A DNA stretch of 64,000 nucleotides from positions 1 through 64,000 of the forward strand of contig JAGXAQ010000001.1 in the NCBI GenBank assembly GCA_018971485.1, given 5' to 3'. The DNA comes from Pseudomonadota bacterium. GTDB lineage: Bacteria > Pseudomonadota > Gammaproteobacteria > Burkholderiales > REEB80. Both the position numbers and the translations under genes were made by a program. The notes under the pieces were generated by a model, which worked only from the letters and a program-made list of their open reading frames with translations, made no database searches and was not told the DNA's origin. Each line of letters starts with the position of its first letter. The stretch's first letter is position 1. Shown here one piece after another: positions 9,249 to 18,975 of this stretch.

Positions 9249-10300
9249 GGCAGCTCTGCCAGTGGATCATTATCCATAGCCAGAAGTGTCTGGGAATAAT
9301 TTTTTAGATTTTCAAGTTTTTCCCGTGCTGCTCCACTTTCTATGGCTTCACCTGCCATCCGGACACCTAAAGCAAGCGTAGAAGCAATCCCTGAAACATA
9401 AATTGCCGCTCCAGCGTTAAGACGTACAATATTTCCTGCAGCGCCTGTTGCGCCATTTAAAACAGCAAGAAACATTTCACGCGCCTCATTAATAGAACCA
9501 ACCTGAATAGATGCCAAAGGTTGCCGTTCCATACCAAAATCTTCAGGCGCAATCCGGTACTCAGTAATAGTTCCCTGGCGTAACTCTGCAATGTGGGTTT
9601 CCACACTAATTGAAATTTCATCCATCCCATCTGCACCATGCACGACCATCACATGCTGGCTTCCGAGTTCTCCAAGAACATGGGCAAGCAGCGGTACCAG
9701 ATCAACATGAAAAACACCCATAACCTGACATTTTGCTCCGGCAGGGTTAGTCAATGGGCCTAACAAGTTAAAAAAGGTTCTAACCCCTAATTCTCGACGA
9801 ACAGAGGCTGCATGTTTCATAGCAGTGTGATAGTTGGGGGCCAACATGAAGCCAATACCAAGCTCATCAATTGAACGCGCTGCGGCTTCAGGAGAAAGAT
9901 TGACTGCAACGCCCAATGCCTCCAGAACATCTGCACTGCCACAGGTAGATGAAACCGATCGTCCCCCATGTTTTGCCACACGGGCTCCCGCAGCTGCGGC
10001 CACAATTGCGCTCGCCGTCGAAATATTAAAGGTATGCGCGCCATCCCCCCCGGTACCACAAGTATCCACCAAATGATTGGGATCCTTCACCGGAATTGAC
10101 ACAGCCATTTCCCGCATTACTTCTGCAGCCGCAGCTACTTCTACCGATTTTTCCCCTTTAACCCGCAGGGCCATCACAAACCCTGCAATCTGGACAGGAG
10201 TATACGTACCAGTCATGATCTGGCGCATTATGCCAAGCATCTCTGTCCGTGAAAAATCTTCATGCTGGATTAAACGTGTCAATACCTCCGAAAAATTCAC
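9245..10300 (-). CDS. trpD: Anthranilate phosphoribosyltransferase
   Basis: Transfers the phosphoribosyl group from PRPP to anthranilate. The PRPP loop is [17 protein letters not shown] and the following [10 protein letters not shown] and [16 protein letters not shown] are diagnostic. The start codon is GTG, overlapping the trpG stop as GTGA, so translation is coupled. 351 residues, a normal length. Confidence 0.97.
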   Translation of the reverse strand: MNFSEVLTRLIQHEDFSRTEMLGIMRQIMTGTYTPVQIAGFVMALRVKGEKSVEVAAAAEVMREMAVSIPVKDPNHLVDTCGTGGDGAHTFNISTASAIVAAAAGARVAKHGGRSVSSTCGSADVLEALGVAVNLSPEAAARSIDELGIGFMLAPNYHTAMKHAASVRRELGVRTFFNLLGPLTNPAGAKCQVMGVFHVDLVPLLAHVLGELGSQHVMVVHGADGMDEISISVETHIAELRQGTITEYRIAPEDFGMERQPLASIQVGSINEAREMFLAVLNGATGAAGNIVRLNAGAAIYVSGIASTLALGVRMAGEAIESGAAREKLENLKNYSQTLLAMDNDPLAELP

Positions 10301-10866
10301 TCGTTCCCTTTCAGAAAATTATCCAGCAGTTCATGACCTTGCTCAGTCAGGATAGACTCTGGATGAAACTGAACTCCTGCCACAGGAAGACTGCGATGCC
10401 TTACCCCCATAATTTCACCATCTGTTGTCCAGGCCGTAATCTCCAAACAATCCGGCAATGTTTCCCGATCAATTACCAAAGAATGATATCGTGTTGCAGT
10501 AAACGGGTTCGACAACCCTATAAAAACACTTTGATTATGATGATACACCTGTGAAGTTTTACCATGCATCAGAACCTTGGCATGAACAACATGGCCACCA
10601 AATGCCTGGCCAATGCTTTGATGTCCAAGACAGACACCCAGAATTGGGATTCTTCCTGAAAAATGCTGGATCAGCGGGACTGATATACCCGCTTCATTCG
10701 GGGTGCATGGTCCTGGCGATATCACGATATAGTCAGGCTTGAGCTGCTCAACTTCAGTCAGGGAAAGATGATCATTGCGATAAACCTGCACATCCTGACC
10801 AAGCTCACCCAAATACTGAACCAGATTCCAAGTAAAGGAATCATAATTATCAATCATCAGCAGCAT
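10297..10866 (-). CDS. trpG: Anthranilate synthase glutaminase subunit
   Basis: Class I glutamine amidotransferase that feeds ammonia to TrpE and, in many bacteria, also to PabB. Catalytic cysteine in [16 protein letters not shown], catalytic HPE in [10 protein letters not shown]. 189 residues. It lies 39 bases after trpE and is coupled to trpD. Confidence 0.96.
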   Translation of the reverse strand: MLLMIDNYDSFTWNLVQYLGELGQDVQVYRNDHLSLTEVEQLKPDYIVISPGPCTPNEAGISVPLIQHFSGRIPILGVCLGHQSIGQAFGGHVVHAKVLMHGKTSQVYHHNQSVFIGLSNPFTATRYHSLVIDRETLPDCLEITAWTTDGEIMGVRHRSLPVAGVQFHPESILTEQGHELLDNFLKGNE

Positions 10867-10905
10867 CAGCTCATTATCCTAATCTATTATCGTGTCGCAA
10901 TTACT

Positions 10906-12390
10906 TCACAAAGCCATATCAAAACCTGACTCCGCCATATCTGCAGCCTTAAGAATGGCATTGGCCTTATTCTGGGTCTCCTCCCATTCCTTTTCAGGAA
11001 TAGAATCAGCCACGATGCCAGCGCCAGCCTGCACATAAAGTGTTCCATCCTGAATCAGTGCTGTTCGAATGGCAATGGCCAAATCCATATCACCGTTAAA
11101 ACCCAGATACCCTACTGCTCCTGCATATACGCTTCGATTACTGACCTCAAGCTCATCAATGATTTCCATTGCTCGAACCTTGGGGGCTCCCGAAACTGTT
11201 CCCGCCGGAAAAGTGGCTTTCAGCACATCCATAGCACTTACACCCGGCTTTAACCGGCCTTCAACATTAGATACAATATGCATTACATGAGAGTAGTTTT
11301 CGATACTCATGCAATCGGTTACTTCCACGCTCCCAGTTACCGCAACACGTCCAACATCGTTACGTCCCAAATCAACCAGCATCAAGTGTTCCGCCCGCTC
11401 TTTTGGATCAGCAAGCAACTCTTCAGACAACGCCAAATCCTGTTCCCGCGTTTTACCACGCGGGCGAGTGCCTGCAATTGGTCGAACTGTCACGCGTTCA
11501 TCTTCAAGCCGCACTAAAATCTCTGGAGAGGCACCAACCACCTGGCTATTTCCAAAATCATAATAAAACATATAAGGCGATGGATTGAGCACCCGCAACG
11601 CTCGATATAAAGCCATGGGCTGTGCGGCAAAAGGTCGCTTTATGCGATGCGAAAGAACCACCTGCATAATATCGCCATCGTAAATATATTGCCTGGCTTT
11701 TTCTACTGCATGTTCATAAGCTGCACGCCCTTGCTCTGAAACAGGTTTCCCGGGCTGCTGTCTCAATTCAGGCAAGCTAACGGTAATAGGCTGTTCAAGT
11801 TTTTTTTGCAGTCGATGCAATTTTTCAAGGGCATCAAAATAAGCGTGGGACTCTTTGGGATCAGCATAAACTATCAAAAAAATCCGACCTGAAACATTAT
11901 CCAGCACGGCGAGCTCTTCGGTCAGTAGCAGGTGGATATCAGGCAAGCCTAAGGCATCAGGAGGAGTGGAATGAGCCAGTTTTGGCTCTATGTAACGAAT
12001 GGTATTATAGCCAAAATACCCTGCATACCCCCCACAAAACCGCGGAAGCCCTTTAATTTCAGGCACCTTAAATCCGGTAATTCTGCGAGAAATCTCATCC
12101 AATGGATTAACTTTTTGGGTTAACGCCCTGAGTTCCTCGCCATAATACTCTGACAAGGTATCCCCGGTTGCGACCAACCGAGTAACAGCAGGCAGGCCGA
12201 TAAAAGAATAGCGGCCGAAACGTTCGCCTCCCACAACAGATTCCAAAAGATAGGAATAAGGTGCGTTAGCTAATTTCAAGTAAACAGATAAAGGGGTATT
12301 AAGGTCAGCCAGGCTGGTCCATACCAAAGGAATACGGTCATATCCCTCATTTGCCAACTGATTAAATTCCTGCTCTGACAGCACTCCCAT
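10906..12390 (-). CDS. trpE: Anthranilate synthase component I
   Basis: Makes anthranilate from chorismate. The chorismate-binding half carries DIMQVVLSHRIKRPF, RPIAGTRPRG, LVDLGRNDVGRV and GTVSGAPKVRAMEIIDELE. The N-terminal half contains LLESVVGGERFGRYSFIG, which matches the tryptophan-feedback pocket of the family. 494 residues. The 30 bases upstream leave no room for a leader peptide or attenuator, so it is read through from rpe-gph. Confidence 0.97.
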   Translation of the reverse strand: MGVLSEQEFNQLANEGYDRIPLVWTSLADLNTPLSVYLKLANAPYSYLLESVVGGERFGRYSFIGLPAVTRLVATGDTLSEYYGEELRALTQKVNPLDEISRRITGFKVPEIKGLPRFCGGYAGYFGYNTIRYIEPKLAHSTPPDALGLPDIHLLLTEELAVLDNVSGRIFLIVYADPKESHAYFDALEKLHRLQKKLEQPITVSLPELRQQPGKPVSEQGRAAYEHAVEKARQYIYDGDIMQVVLSHRIKRPFAAQPMALYRALRVLNPSPYMFYYDFGNSQVVGASPEILVRLEDERVTVRPIAGTRPRGKTREQDLALSEELLADPKERAEHLMLVDLGRNDVGRVAVTGSVEVTDCMSIENYSHVMHIVSNVEGRLKPGVSAMDVLKATFPAGTVSGAPKVRAMEIIDELEVSNRSVYAGAVGYLGFNGDMDLAIAIRTALIQDGTLYVQAGAGIVADSIPEKEWEETQNKANAILKAADMAESGFDMAL

Positions 12391-12420
12391 TTATTATTAC
12401 CCTAAAATTGCTTAAAAATA

Positions 12421-13125
12421 TCATATCCCTGAGCTTTTTCCAACGCCAGCTGGAAGAATCCACCCATTCACTTCAAGCAGACTGGAAACCATCTTGACTG
12501 CTTGAGGCCCGCTTTCCCCAACCGCTCCAATATAGCCATACCGAACACAGAATACCGGACAGCCCGCCTGACGCGCTGCCTGTATATCATTAAATGAGTC
12601 CCCAACCATGAGTGTTTCAGATGGATCTGAGTCAAGCAGCTTTGCCGCATGAAGCAAAGGTTCAGGTGATGGTTTTTTTGTGCTAAGCGTATCACCACTG
12701 ACAACAACAGGAAAATAGGAATGAATATCAAGTTCTTTAAGCAATGGGCGTGTAAACCGATCAGATTTATTGGTTACGATCCCCATGGAAAACCCGCGAT
12801 TTTGCATTTGTTCCAGCCCTTCTCTAACCCCATTATACAGCCGACTTGCCTCACAGATATGTTCAGAATAATAGGACTCAAACAAATGGATAGCCTCATC
12901 AAATAAGGCGGCAGGGGGTTCACCTTCAACCTGGCCGGTGAGCAGACGCTTCACCATCCGCGACATTCCATTACCAATATAGGTTTCAAATACGGTTTTC
13001 TCAACATACGGTCTACCCAGACCCATCAGCATGGCATTAGCCGCATTCAACAAATCTGGCAAGGAATCAACCAAGGTTCCATCAAGATCGAAAAGAACAG
13101 CCCGGACAGGCAGAAACTCACCCAT
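12421..13125 (-). CDS. gph: Phosphoglycolate phosphatase
   Basis: HAD-family phosphatase that removes 2-phosphoglycolate. The nucleophile motif is FDLDGTLVDSLPDL, motif II TNKSD, motif III KKPSPEPLL and motif IV MVGDSFNDIQAA. 234 residues. It sits between rpe and trpE with three bases after the rpe stop, the conserved betaproteobacterial order. Confidence 0.93.
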   Translation of the reverse strand: MGEFLPVRAVLFDLDGTLVDSLPDLLNAANAMLMGLGRPYVEKTVFETYIGNGMSRMVKRLLTGQVEGEPPAALFDEAIHLFESYYSEHICEASRLYNGVREGLEQMQNRGFSMGIVTNKSDRFTRPLLKELDIHSYFPVVVSGDTLSTKKPSPEPLLHAAKLLDSDPSETLMVGDSFNDIQAARQAGCPVFCVRYGYIGAVGESGPQAVKMVSSLLEVNGWILPAGVGKSSGI

Positions 13126-13128
13126 GAC

Positions 13129-13794
13129 TTATTGTTCATCCAAAGCGAGTCTCATAGAATCGATCGCTGCCGAATAATCTGGGGCACCAAAAATTGCCGA
13201 ACCTGCCACAAACGTATCTGCACCCGCTTTTGATATGGCCGCAATATTATCTGATTTAATTCCTCCATCCACCTCCAGCCAAATAGATTTCTCAAGAATA
13301 TCAATACGCTCACGCACCGCTTTAATTTTGGAAAGCGACCGACTGATAAAAGACTGACCACCAAACCCAGGGTTAACCGACATAATCAAAACCAGATCGA
13401 GCTGTTCAAGGGTATGATCCAACCAGTTCAATGGTGTGGCGGGATTAAATGCAAGGCCAACCTTACAGCCCCCTTCCCGTATTAACCCTATCGTTCTATC
13501 CACATGCTCTGAAGCTTCGGGATGAAAAGTGATAATATTGGCACCAGCATGAATGAAATCAGGAATAAGGCGATCAACCGGCTTAACCATTAGATGGACA
13601 TCCAATGGTAAATCCGTGTGGGATCGAATCGCTTCAAGCACCATAGGGCCAAAAGTCAGATTGGGGACATAGTGATTATCCATTACATCAAAATGAATCA
13701 GATCGGCACCTGCAGAAGCCACGGCAACGACCTCTTCACCCAATTTGGAAAAATCGGCCGAAAGAAGACTTGGTGCTATTCGAAATGAAGACAT
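13129..13794 (-). CDS. rpe: Ribulose-phosphate 3-epimerase
   Basis: Interconverts ribulose-5-phosphate and xylulose-5-phosphate. The TIM-barrel landmarks are [52 protein letters not shown] and EVDGGI. 221 residues. First gene of the long operon ending in coq7; its promoter must be in the 112 bases shared with divergent apaG. Confidence 0.96.
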   Translation of the reverse strand: MSSFRIAPSLLSADFSKLGEEVVAVASAGADLIHFDVMDNHYVPNLTFGPMVLEAIRSHTDLPLDVHLMVKPVDRLIPDFIHAGANIITFHPEASEHVDRTIGLIREGGCKVGLAFNPATPLNWLDHTLEQLDLVLIMSVNPGFGGQSFISRSLSKIKAVRERIDILEKSIWLEVDGGIKSDNIAAISKAGADTFVAGSAIFGAPDYSAAIDSMRLALDEQ

Positions 13795-13906
13795 AAATAA
13801 ACTTTCTTAACTAAAAAGGTATTCTAGCAAAATCAGTACACAGCGGCGACTGTCTTACCTCTCATTTCATGTTAAGCTTTTCATGATAAACATAACAGGA
13901 TCAGCC

Positions 13907-14287
13907 ATGGCAAAAATGCACCAAAATATAAAAATACAAGTGACAACGCATTACCTGGAGGAACAATCGGACATAAATGAAGAAAGGTTCATGTTCGCTT
14001 ATACGATCACAATTAACAATACAGGTAAAATCGGGGTACAACTTATTGGCAGGCACTGGATTATTACCGACGCTAACAATTCAGTACAGGAGGTTCGAGG
14101 TATAGGGGTGGTTGGAGAACAACCCCGTCTCGCACCTGGCGAAGGCTATGAATATACCAGTGGAACCCCATTGTCCACACCCATTGGCACCATGAAAGGA
14201 AGCTATCAGATGGTCACAGACGACGGAACTGAATTCGATGTGCCCATAGATGAATTTTTATTAAGTGTACCTGGAGCTTTACATTGA
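13907..14287 (+). CDS. apaG: ApaG family protein
   Basis: Small Ig-like-fold protein of unknown biochemical role, linked to Co2+/Mg2+ handling by older genetics. It shows VTTHYLEEQSD, FMFAYTITINNTG, LIGRHWIITDANN and LAPGEGYEYTSGTPL. I chose the ATG at 13907, which has AGGA upstream and gives 126 residues, the usual length; an ATG eight codons earlier has no such site. Divergent from rpe. Confidence 0.93.
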   Translation: MAKMHQNIKIQVTTHYLEEQSDINEERFMFAYTITINNTGKIGVQLIGRHWIITDANNSVQEVRGIGVVGEQPRLAPGEGYEYTSGTPLSTPIGTMKGSYQMVTDDGTEFDVPIDEFLLSVPGALH

Positions 14288-14501
14288 TACCAGACACACT
14301 GATTTCCGACAGCAACCCAAGCACTCCCTGTCTGTTTGCCATGGCCTGCCTTATCTGTCTTTACCAGTTTTCAACGTATCACACAAATCCATTTGATACC
14401 CCAGCCAATAAAACCGGGATTGGGACCCCAAAAAAAATCAGGAAGGGGCTTTCCATAAAATCAGCCCTTTTCCTTCAGCCCAGCCAAAAAAGACCTTAAC
14501 C

Positions 14502-15749
14502 ATGCAAAGGAACCTTTCGCTATTCAAGCTTATGTCCCGCATGGCCTTTTCAGGATTAGCCCTATTGGCCTCCTGCACCAATTTACCTAGGATTACACCT
14601 TCAAAGCAGCCTTCAACCCAAACTAAAACCTCCCATTTCATTTCACCACCCCCACCTTCTGCCCGAATAACCCGCATATCTTACAAAACTCTGCCAGGGT
14701 GGAATCAGGACAACCTTGATAACGCCTATCAGGCTTTTTCAAATAGCTGCGCAGCACTTGCAAAGGAACCAGACTGGGCAGGGCCATGCCAAGCCTTCCA
14801 AGCTGTCGCGGACAATAATCCCAAGCAATTAAGGCAATATTTTGAAACCTGGTTTTATCCCTACGAAATTAAAGAATCAAATCACAAGAATACAGGGCTC
14901 ATCACCGGATATTACGAACCTGAACTCAATGGAAGCCTTGTTAAAACCCCGAAATACCGATACCCGGTTTATGGCATCCCTGAAAACCTGATTGATGTCA
15001 ACATGGCTGGCAGCTACCCCCAACTCAATAACTTAAGGATACGGGGGCGTATCCAAGGAAGGCAATTACTTCCTTATTATACAAGAGAACAGATCGAATC
15101 CTCGCCCCTCCTCACTCAGGCCCCTATTATTTGCTATGTTGACAACCAGCTCGATCTGTTTATTTTACAAATTCAGGGCTCAGGAAAAATTCGCCTCAAA
15201 AACGGAAAAACCCTGGCTGTAGGGTATGGAGACGAAAACGGGCAACCCTATCGGGTATTAGGCCATATTCTTGCAAAAGCCGGAAAAATACCCGGCCATC
15301 ACATTACCATGCAGTCGATCATCAAATGGAGCAAGCTTCATCCAGACGAGGTATCCCGATATCTGGACATGAATCCCAGCTATGTTTTTTTTCGATTACT
15401 TCAGAATCCCAAAAAGTCCCCAGAAGGTTCTCTAGGCGAAACCTTGACTGCTGGACGCTCCATCGCCATTGATACCCGCTACATTCCCCTAGGGGCGCCC
15501 GTATACATTTCAACCACTTATCCAGACAGCAAGTCACCACTTAACCGCCTGGTTTTTGCGCAGGATACCGGTGGAGCGATTCAAGGTCCCATCCGGGCAG
15601 ATTTCTACTTCGGAGAGGGCCAGAAAGCTCAATATCAAGCTGGCCAAATGCAAGAGGATGGACGACTTTGGGTATTGCTTCCAAAAAATTCGCCCATAAA
15701 ACATTTTTGTCATGCTCCTACCTGTTATGTCACTCCATCCAGCACATAA
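14502..15749 (+). CDS. mltA: Membrane-bound lytic murein transglycosylase A
   Basis: Outer-membrane lipoprotein that cuts peptidoglycan glycan strands and leaves 1,6-anhydroMurNAc ends. A signal peptide ends in the lipobox LLASC (Cys near residue 25). The MltA domain has GLITGYYEPELNGS and the C-terminal 3D domain has SIAIDTRYIPLGAPVYI and FAQDTGGAIQGPIRADFYFG, with its conserved aspartates. 415 residues. The 214 bases after apaG hold no clear gene. It overlaps the opposing tonB-like gene by 25 bases. Its product feeds the AnmK step. Confidence 0.94.
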   Translation: MQRNLSLFKLMSRMAFSGLALLASCTNLPRITPSKQPSTQTKTSHFISPPPPSARITRISYKTLPGWNQDNLDNAYQAFSNSCAALAKEPDWAGPCQAFQAVADNNPKQLRQYFETWFYPYEIKESNHKNTGLITGYYEPELNGSLVKTPKYRYPVYGIPENLIDVNMAGSYPQLNNLRIRGRIQGRQLLPYYTREQIESSPLLTQAPIICYVDNQLDLFILQIQGSGKIRLKNGKTLAVGYGDENGQPYRVLGHILAKAGKIPGHHITMQSIIKWSKLHPDEVSRYLDMNPSYVFFRLLQNPKKSPEGSLGETLTAGRSIAIDTRYIPLGAPVYISTTYPDSKSPLNRLVFAQDTGGAIQGPIRADFYFGEGQKAQYQAGQMQEDGRLWVLLPKNSPIKHFCHAPTCYVTPSST

Positions 15750-16534
15750 TGAACCGTCTGTAACAACTTGCTGTCCACTGCGTGACCATTAACTAATGCA
15801 GGCTTAAAACGCGCACCTAGAAAAGCCTTGCGGGCTGAAGACTCAAAATAACCAGCAGGATCAGCAGATTTAATCCTGACTGCAAGAACCCGGCCACGTC
15901 GGTTGATTGACAACTCCAGGATCACGGTTCCCTCGATTCCCTCCTCTCGTGCCCGAGATGGATAAGAAGGGGTAACGGGGTGTAGAAGCTGTGGAGGTCG
16001 GTCGACCCTAGGTGAAGAAGCCGCAAAAGAGGTTCCTGTTAAAGGCCTGGGTTCAGGATGGTTCGAACGTTCTGAAGCCTGGCCGAATCCGGCTGAGGAT
16101 TGAATCCTAGCAGAGCCGTGCAATCTGGAAGAACCATTCATTTTACTTTCCAAAACAGGGGTAGGCATTACTCCTGATGGTTCAGGATTCTCGAGTTGAC
16201 GAGACAAAGGGACATCCAAAGTTCTACGGCGAATTTTTCGGCGGGCGTGAACTGCTACAACAGGTCCTGGTATTTTCATGGGAACAGGAGCAACACGCTC
16301 TAAAACATGACCTGATGAATCTTGAGCAACATGCCGATGCAAGGGTAAAGAAAGTGGGGTTGCAGCAGACTGATGTCCCTGATTTCCTGAAGCCTGCGCA
16401 AGCAGGCTGACCTGAAGCTCCTTTTCTTGCCGGCCAGGTTGATGATACTCAGGAACCAGAAGAAATAACCCATGAAAGAGGAGAGACAATAATACGGCAA
16501 TACCTAGTCGGCGATTATCGCGAAAAAGCGTCAT
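15725..16534 (-). CDS. TonB-family energy transducer protein
   Basis: Inner-membrane-anchored periplasmic protein of 269 residues. A single N-terminal membrane segment (LGIAVLLSLLFHGLFLLV) is followed by a low-complexity linker and a C-terminal TonB domain (PSYPSRAREEGIEGTVILEL, then ARFKPALVNG). The linker is less proline-lysine rich than classical TonB. No exbB, exbD or receptor gene is adjacent, so the partner is unknown. Confidence 0.8.
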   Translation of the reverse strand: MTLFRDNRRLGIAVLLSLLFHGLFLLVPEYHQPGRQEKELQVSLLAQASGNQGHQSAATPLSLPLHRHVAQDSSGHVLERVAPVPMKIPGPVVAVHARRKIRRRTLDVPLSRQLENPEPSGVMPTPVLESKMNGSSRLHGSARIQSSAGFGQASERSNHPEPRPLTGTSFAASSPRVDRPPQLLHPVTPSYPSRAREEGIEGTVILELSINRRGRVLAVRIKSADPAGYFESSARKAFLGARFKPALVNGHAVDSKLLQTVHYVLDGVT

Positions 16535-16677
16535 CTACCTCACTGCCTCTCCTGAACCAGGTCTTCAGGCTTACCACATGATTCATTTACCATAAAAAAC
16601 CCAAGGAAAAATTCCAGATCACCTGATATGGATTATGCCAGCTTGACTCAAACCAACAAGCAAGCCTTCCAATCTGG

Positions 16678-17832
16678 CTAGCCACCACCGTACATTGCAA
16701 CCTTCATAATCTGTTTTTTAACCCATGGAAGTCGATTGACACCCTGCATTCCCACATTTCTCAACCACTCCGAGAAAGGATCCTCGAGCACAAAGAGATA
16801 TTGCAAGCCATCAGTTATCTTTTGCATCTGTTTTACAGCACGGGCCCGTCTATAAGCATATTGATTCAGCAAAAAGCGTTCACCAGGATCATGTTTTCCA
16901 CGATGGAGGATTACTTCTGCTAATGCTTCTGCATCCTGAATACCTAGATTAGCGCCCTGCCCGGCCAATGGGTGAACAATGTGGGCTGCATCTCCCATCA
17001 GAGCAACCCTGTCCATAACAGGGCTTGCCAAACTTAAAAGCGACAAGGGAAAGGACTGGGCAGAAGACATATCGCTCAAAGTGCCTGCCTTGCCAAAACT
17101 CGCCTGAGACAATTCAGCTATCTGGTTTGCTTCGGATTGATCCAGAAATTTTCCTGCCTCTTTTTCTGGCATCGACCACACAACCGACAAGAAATTGTTT
17201 GGCAAAGGCAGAAAAGCCAATATGCATCCCTTATCAAACCATTGCCTGGCTACCCCAGAGTGAGGAATAGACGCTTTAATATTAAATGTAACCGCCCGAT
17301 GCCCATAAGTCTTAATACAACTTTCAAAGCCGACATGATTCCGAACAAAAGACTGCCCCCCATCCGCACCTACAAGCAGGCTTGTGCTGAGTCCGGTTCT
17401 ATCATCAAAACTCGCCTGAATGAAATCAGGTGTACCATGCACATCCATAATCCGTGCGGATTGTCTTGTAACAGCGGTTTTATTGAGCTCGTCATCAAGC
17501 GCCAACTGAAGATCGCCCTCGGAAACAATCCATCCTAACTCTGCCACTCCGTATTCACTGGAACAAAATGAAAGCTGTGACTTTTCACCATCCCCAAAAA
17601 CCTGCATTGCCTTAATCGGTTCAATCCGCTCGGTATCAAGACGGTCCCAAATACCCAGTCTTGCCAAAAAACGCTGACTTGCTGGCGACAAGGCATATAC
17701 CCGTCTACCCGTACTGCTTCCTGGCTGTTTGTCTGAAACCAGGACGACTTTCAATCCAGACCCTACCAAGGCCAAGGACAAAGCCGAGCCTGCTATTCCG
17801 CTCCCACAAACAAGTATGTCTATATCGACCAT
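16678..17832 (-). CDS. UbiI/UbiF-like ubiquinone-ring FAD monooxygenase
   Basis: UbiH/Coq6-family flavoprotein hydroxylase. FAD-binding GxGxxG near the N-terminus (CGSGIAGSALSLAL) and the second FAD motif GDAAHIVHPLAGQGANLG near residue 280. The GDAAH form resembles UbiI/UbiF rather than UbiH, which has GNAAQ. Because Coq7 is present for C6, a C5 (UbiI-type) role is the simplest reading, but this is inference. It follows ubiH with a six-base gap and an AAGGA site. Confidence 0.8.
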   Translation of the reverse strand: MVDIDILVCGSGIAGSALSLALVGSGLKVVLVSDKQPGSSTGRRVYALSPASQRFLARLGIWDRLDTERIEPIKAMQVFGDGEKSQLSFCSSEYGVAELGWIVSEGDLQLALDDELNKTAVTRQSARIMDVHGTPDFIQASFDDRTGLSTSLLVGADGGQSFVRNHVGFESCIKTYGHRAVTFNIKASIPHSGVARQWFDKGCILAFLPLPNNFLSVVWSMPEKEAGKFLDQSEANQIAELSQASFGKAGTLSDMSSAQSFPLSLLSLASPVMDRVALMGDAAHIVHPLAGQGANLGIQDAEALAEVILHRGKHDPGERFLLNQYAYRRARAVKQMQKITDGLQYLFVLEDPFSEWLRNVGMQGVNRLPWVKKQIMKVAMYGGG

Positions 17833-17838
17833 AAATCC

Positions 17839-18975
17839 TTAACCCCGCCACCCAAATATCATCTTGCGCGACACCCATCGCCGCAATATGGGCAGCATTT
17901 CCAGTGCAGCAAGTCCCACCCCTCTACCAGAAGCAATGACAGGATTATTACTGCCAAACCATTCAATCAGATGATCTGTCCACCACAGACCGGCTGAGCT
18001 ATCAACACGGCGTAAATTTGCGTATTGCCTAAGTACAGAGGATTCACCCCAGTCCTGTTCAGCATGTATCAGCGTTTGAGCCAAATCTCGCGCATCCCTG
18101 ATCCCCAGGTTAAATCCCTGCCCAGCAACAGGATGCAAGGTTTGCGCAGCATTTCCAATCAAGGCAATCCGATGTGCTATCGGGGAACGGGCTTCTCTCA
18201 AAAACAATGGAAAAACAGACCGATAATCAACCCGGATTGCTGAAGGCAGATACTTGTCCAGTTCAGAATTCAGATATTTTAAAAATAACCCTGATTCAAG
18301 ATTACAATAAGCTTCAGCCTTTTCAGGCTCCAAAGCCCAAACTAACGCATAATCCGGGCCTGATGGCAACAAAGCCAAAGGTCCCCTCGCAGTAAAACGC
18401 TCATGTGCATCACCCCTGGCAGGCTCTTCAAGCGTAACCCGGGCCACCAGAGCATACTCAGCATATTTCTTTTCTCGCATCTGGATAGCTCCATGCTCCC
18501 AGGCAAGTTTCCCCCCATCAGCAAATACCGCGAGGCGGGCATCAAAATACTGCTGACCAGAATATAAACGGACTTTAGAAAATCCCTGTTCAAACCGATC
18601 GATCCGGAAGCCTTCAATCAACCCACCTTGATGTTGCCGTAACACTTTCAGGACATGATATTCAAGATCAGCATAGCGCACCACATAGCCTAATGCGGGA
18701 AAATCGAGTTCTTCAGCCGAAAAATGAACGCGACCAAAACCATTTTGCTGGCTCACACTAATTGACGTAATTGGAGTTACAGGTAAATCAGCCCAAACCC
18801 CCATGGATTCAAAAATCAGCCGGGTTCCCCATGATAGAGCCAACATTCTCGAATCTCTCCCCGGAGTCGAGCGGGCTTCGATAACTGCAACTGACCGACC
18901 TGTTGAAGCCAGCATTACACCCAGCATGGCTCCTACCGGTCCACCACCTACAATTACTGCATCATATTCAATCAT
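17839..18975 (-). CDS. ubiH: 2-octaprenyl-6-methoxyphenol hydroxylase (UbiH)
   Basis: FAD monooxygenase assigned to C1 hydroxylation of the ubiquinone ring. N-terminal VGGGPVGAMLGVMLAS binds FAD; ERFTARGPLALLPSG and GNAAQTLHPVAGQGFNLGIRD are the distinguishing UbiH segments. 378 residues. Its start overlaps the pepP stop by eight bases, the same pepP-ubiH order as in E. coli, and a second family member follows it. Confidence 0.9.
   Translation of the reverse strand: MIEYDAVIVGGGPVGAMLGVMLASTGRSVAVIEARSTPGRDSRMLALSWGTRLIFESMGVWADLPVTPITSISVSQQNGFGRVHFSAEELDFPALGYVVRYADLEYHVLKVLRQHQGGLIEGFRIDRFEQGFSKVRLYSGQQYFDARLAVFADGGKLAWEHGAIQMREKKYAEYALVARVTLEEPARGDAHERFTARGPLALLPSGPDYALVWALEPEKAEAYCNLESGLFLKYLNSELDKYLPSAIRVDYRSVFPLFLREARSPIAHRIALIGNAAQTLHPVAGQGFNLGIRDARDLAQTLIHAEQDWGESSVLRQYANLRRVDSSAGLWWTDHLIEWFGSNNPVIASGRGVGLAALEMLPILRRWVSRKMIFGWRG

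Noticed and set aside
12391-12420. trp attenuator or leader peptide before trpE
   Set aside because: Only 30 bases separate gph and trpE, with no Trp-rich frame or competing hairpins.
14284-14499. 71-codon frame between apaG and mltA
   Set aside because: Starts inside the apaG stop region without a ribosome site and has no conserved features; I treat it as spacer.
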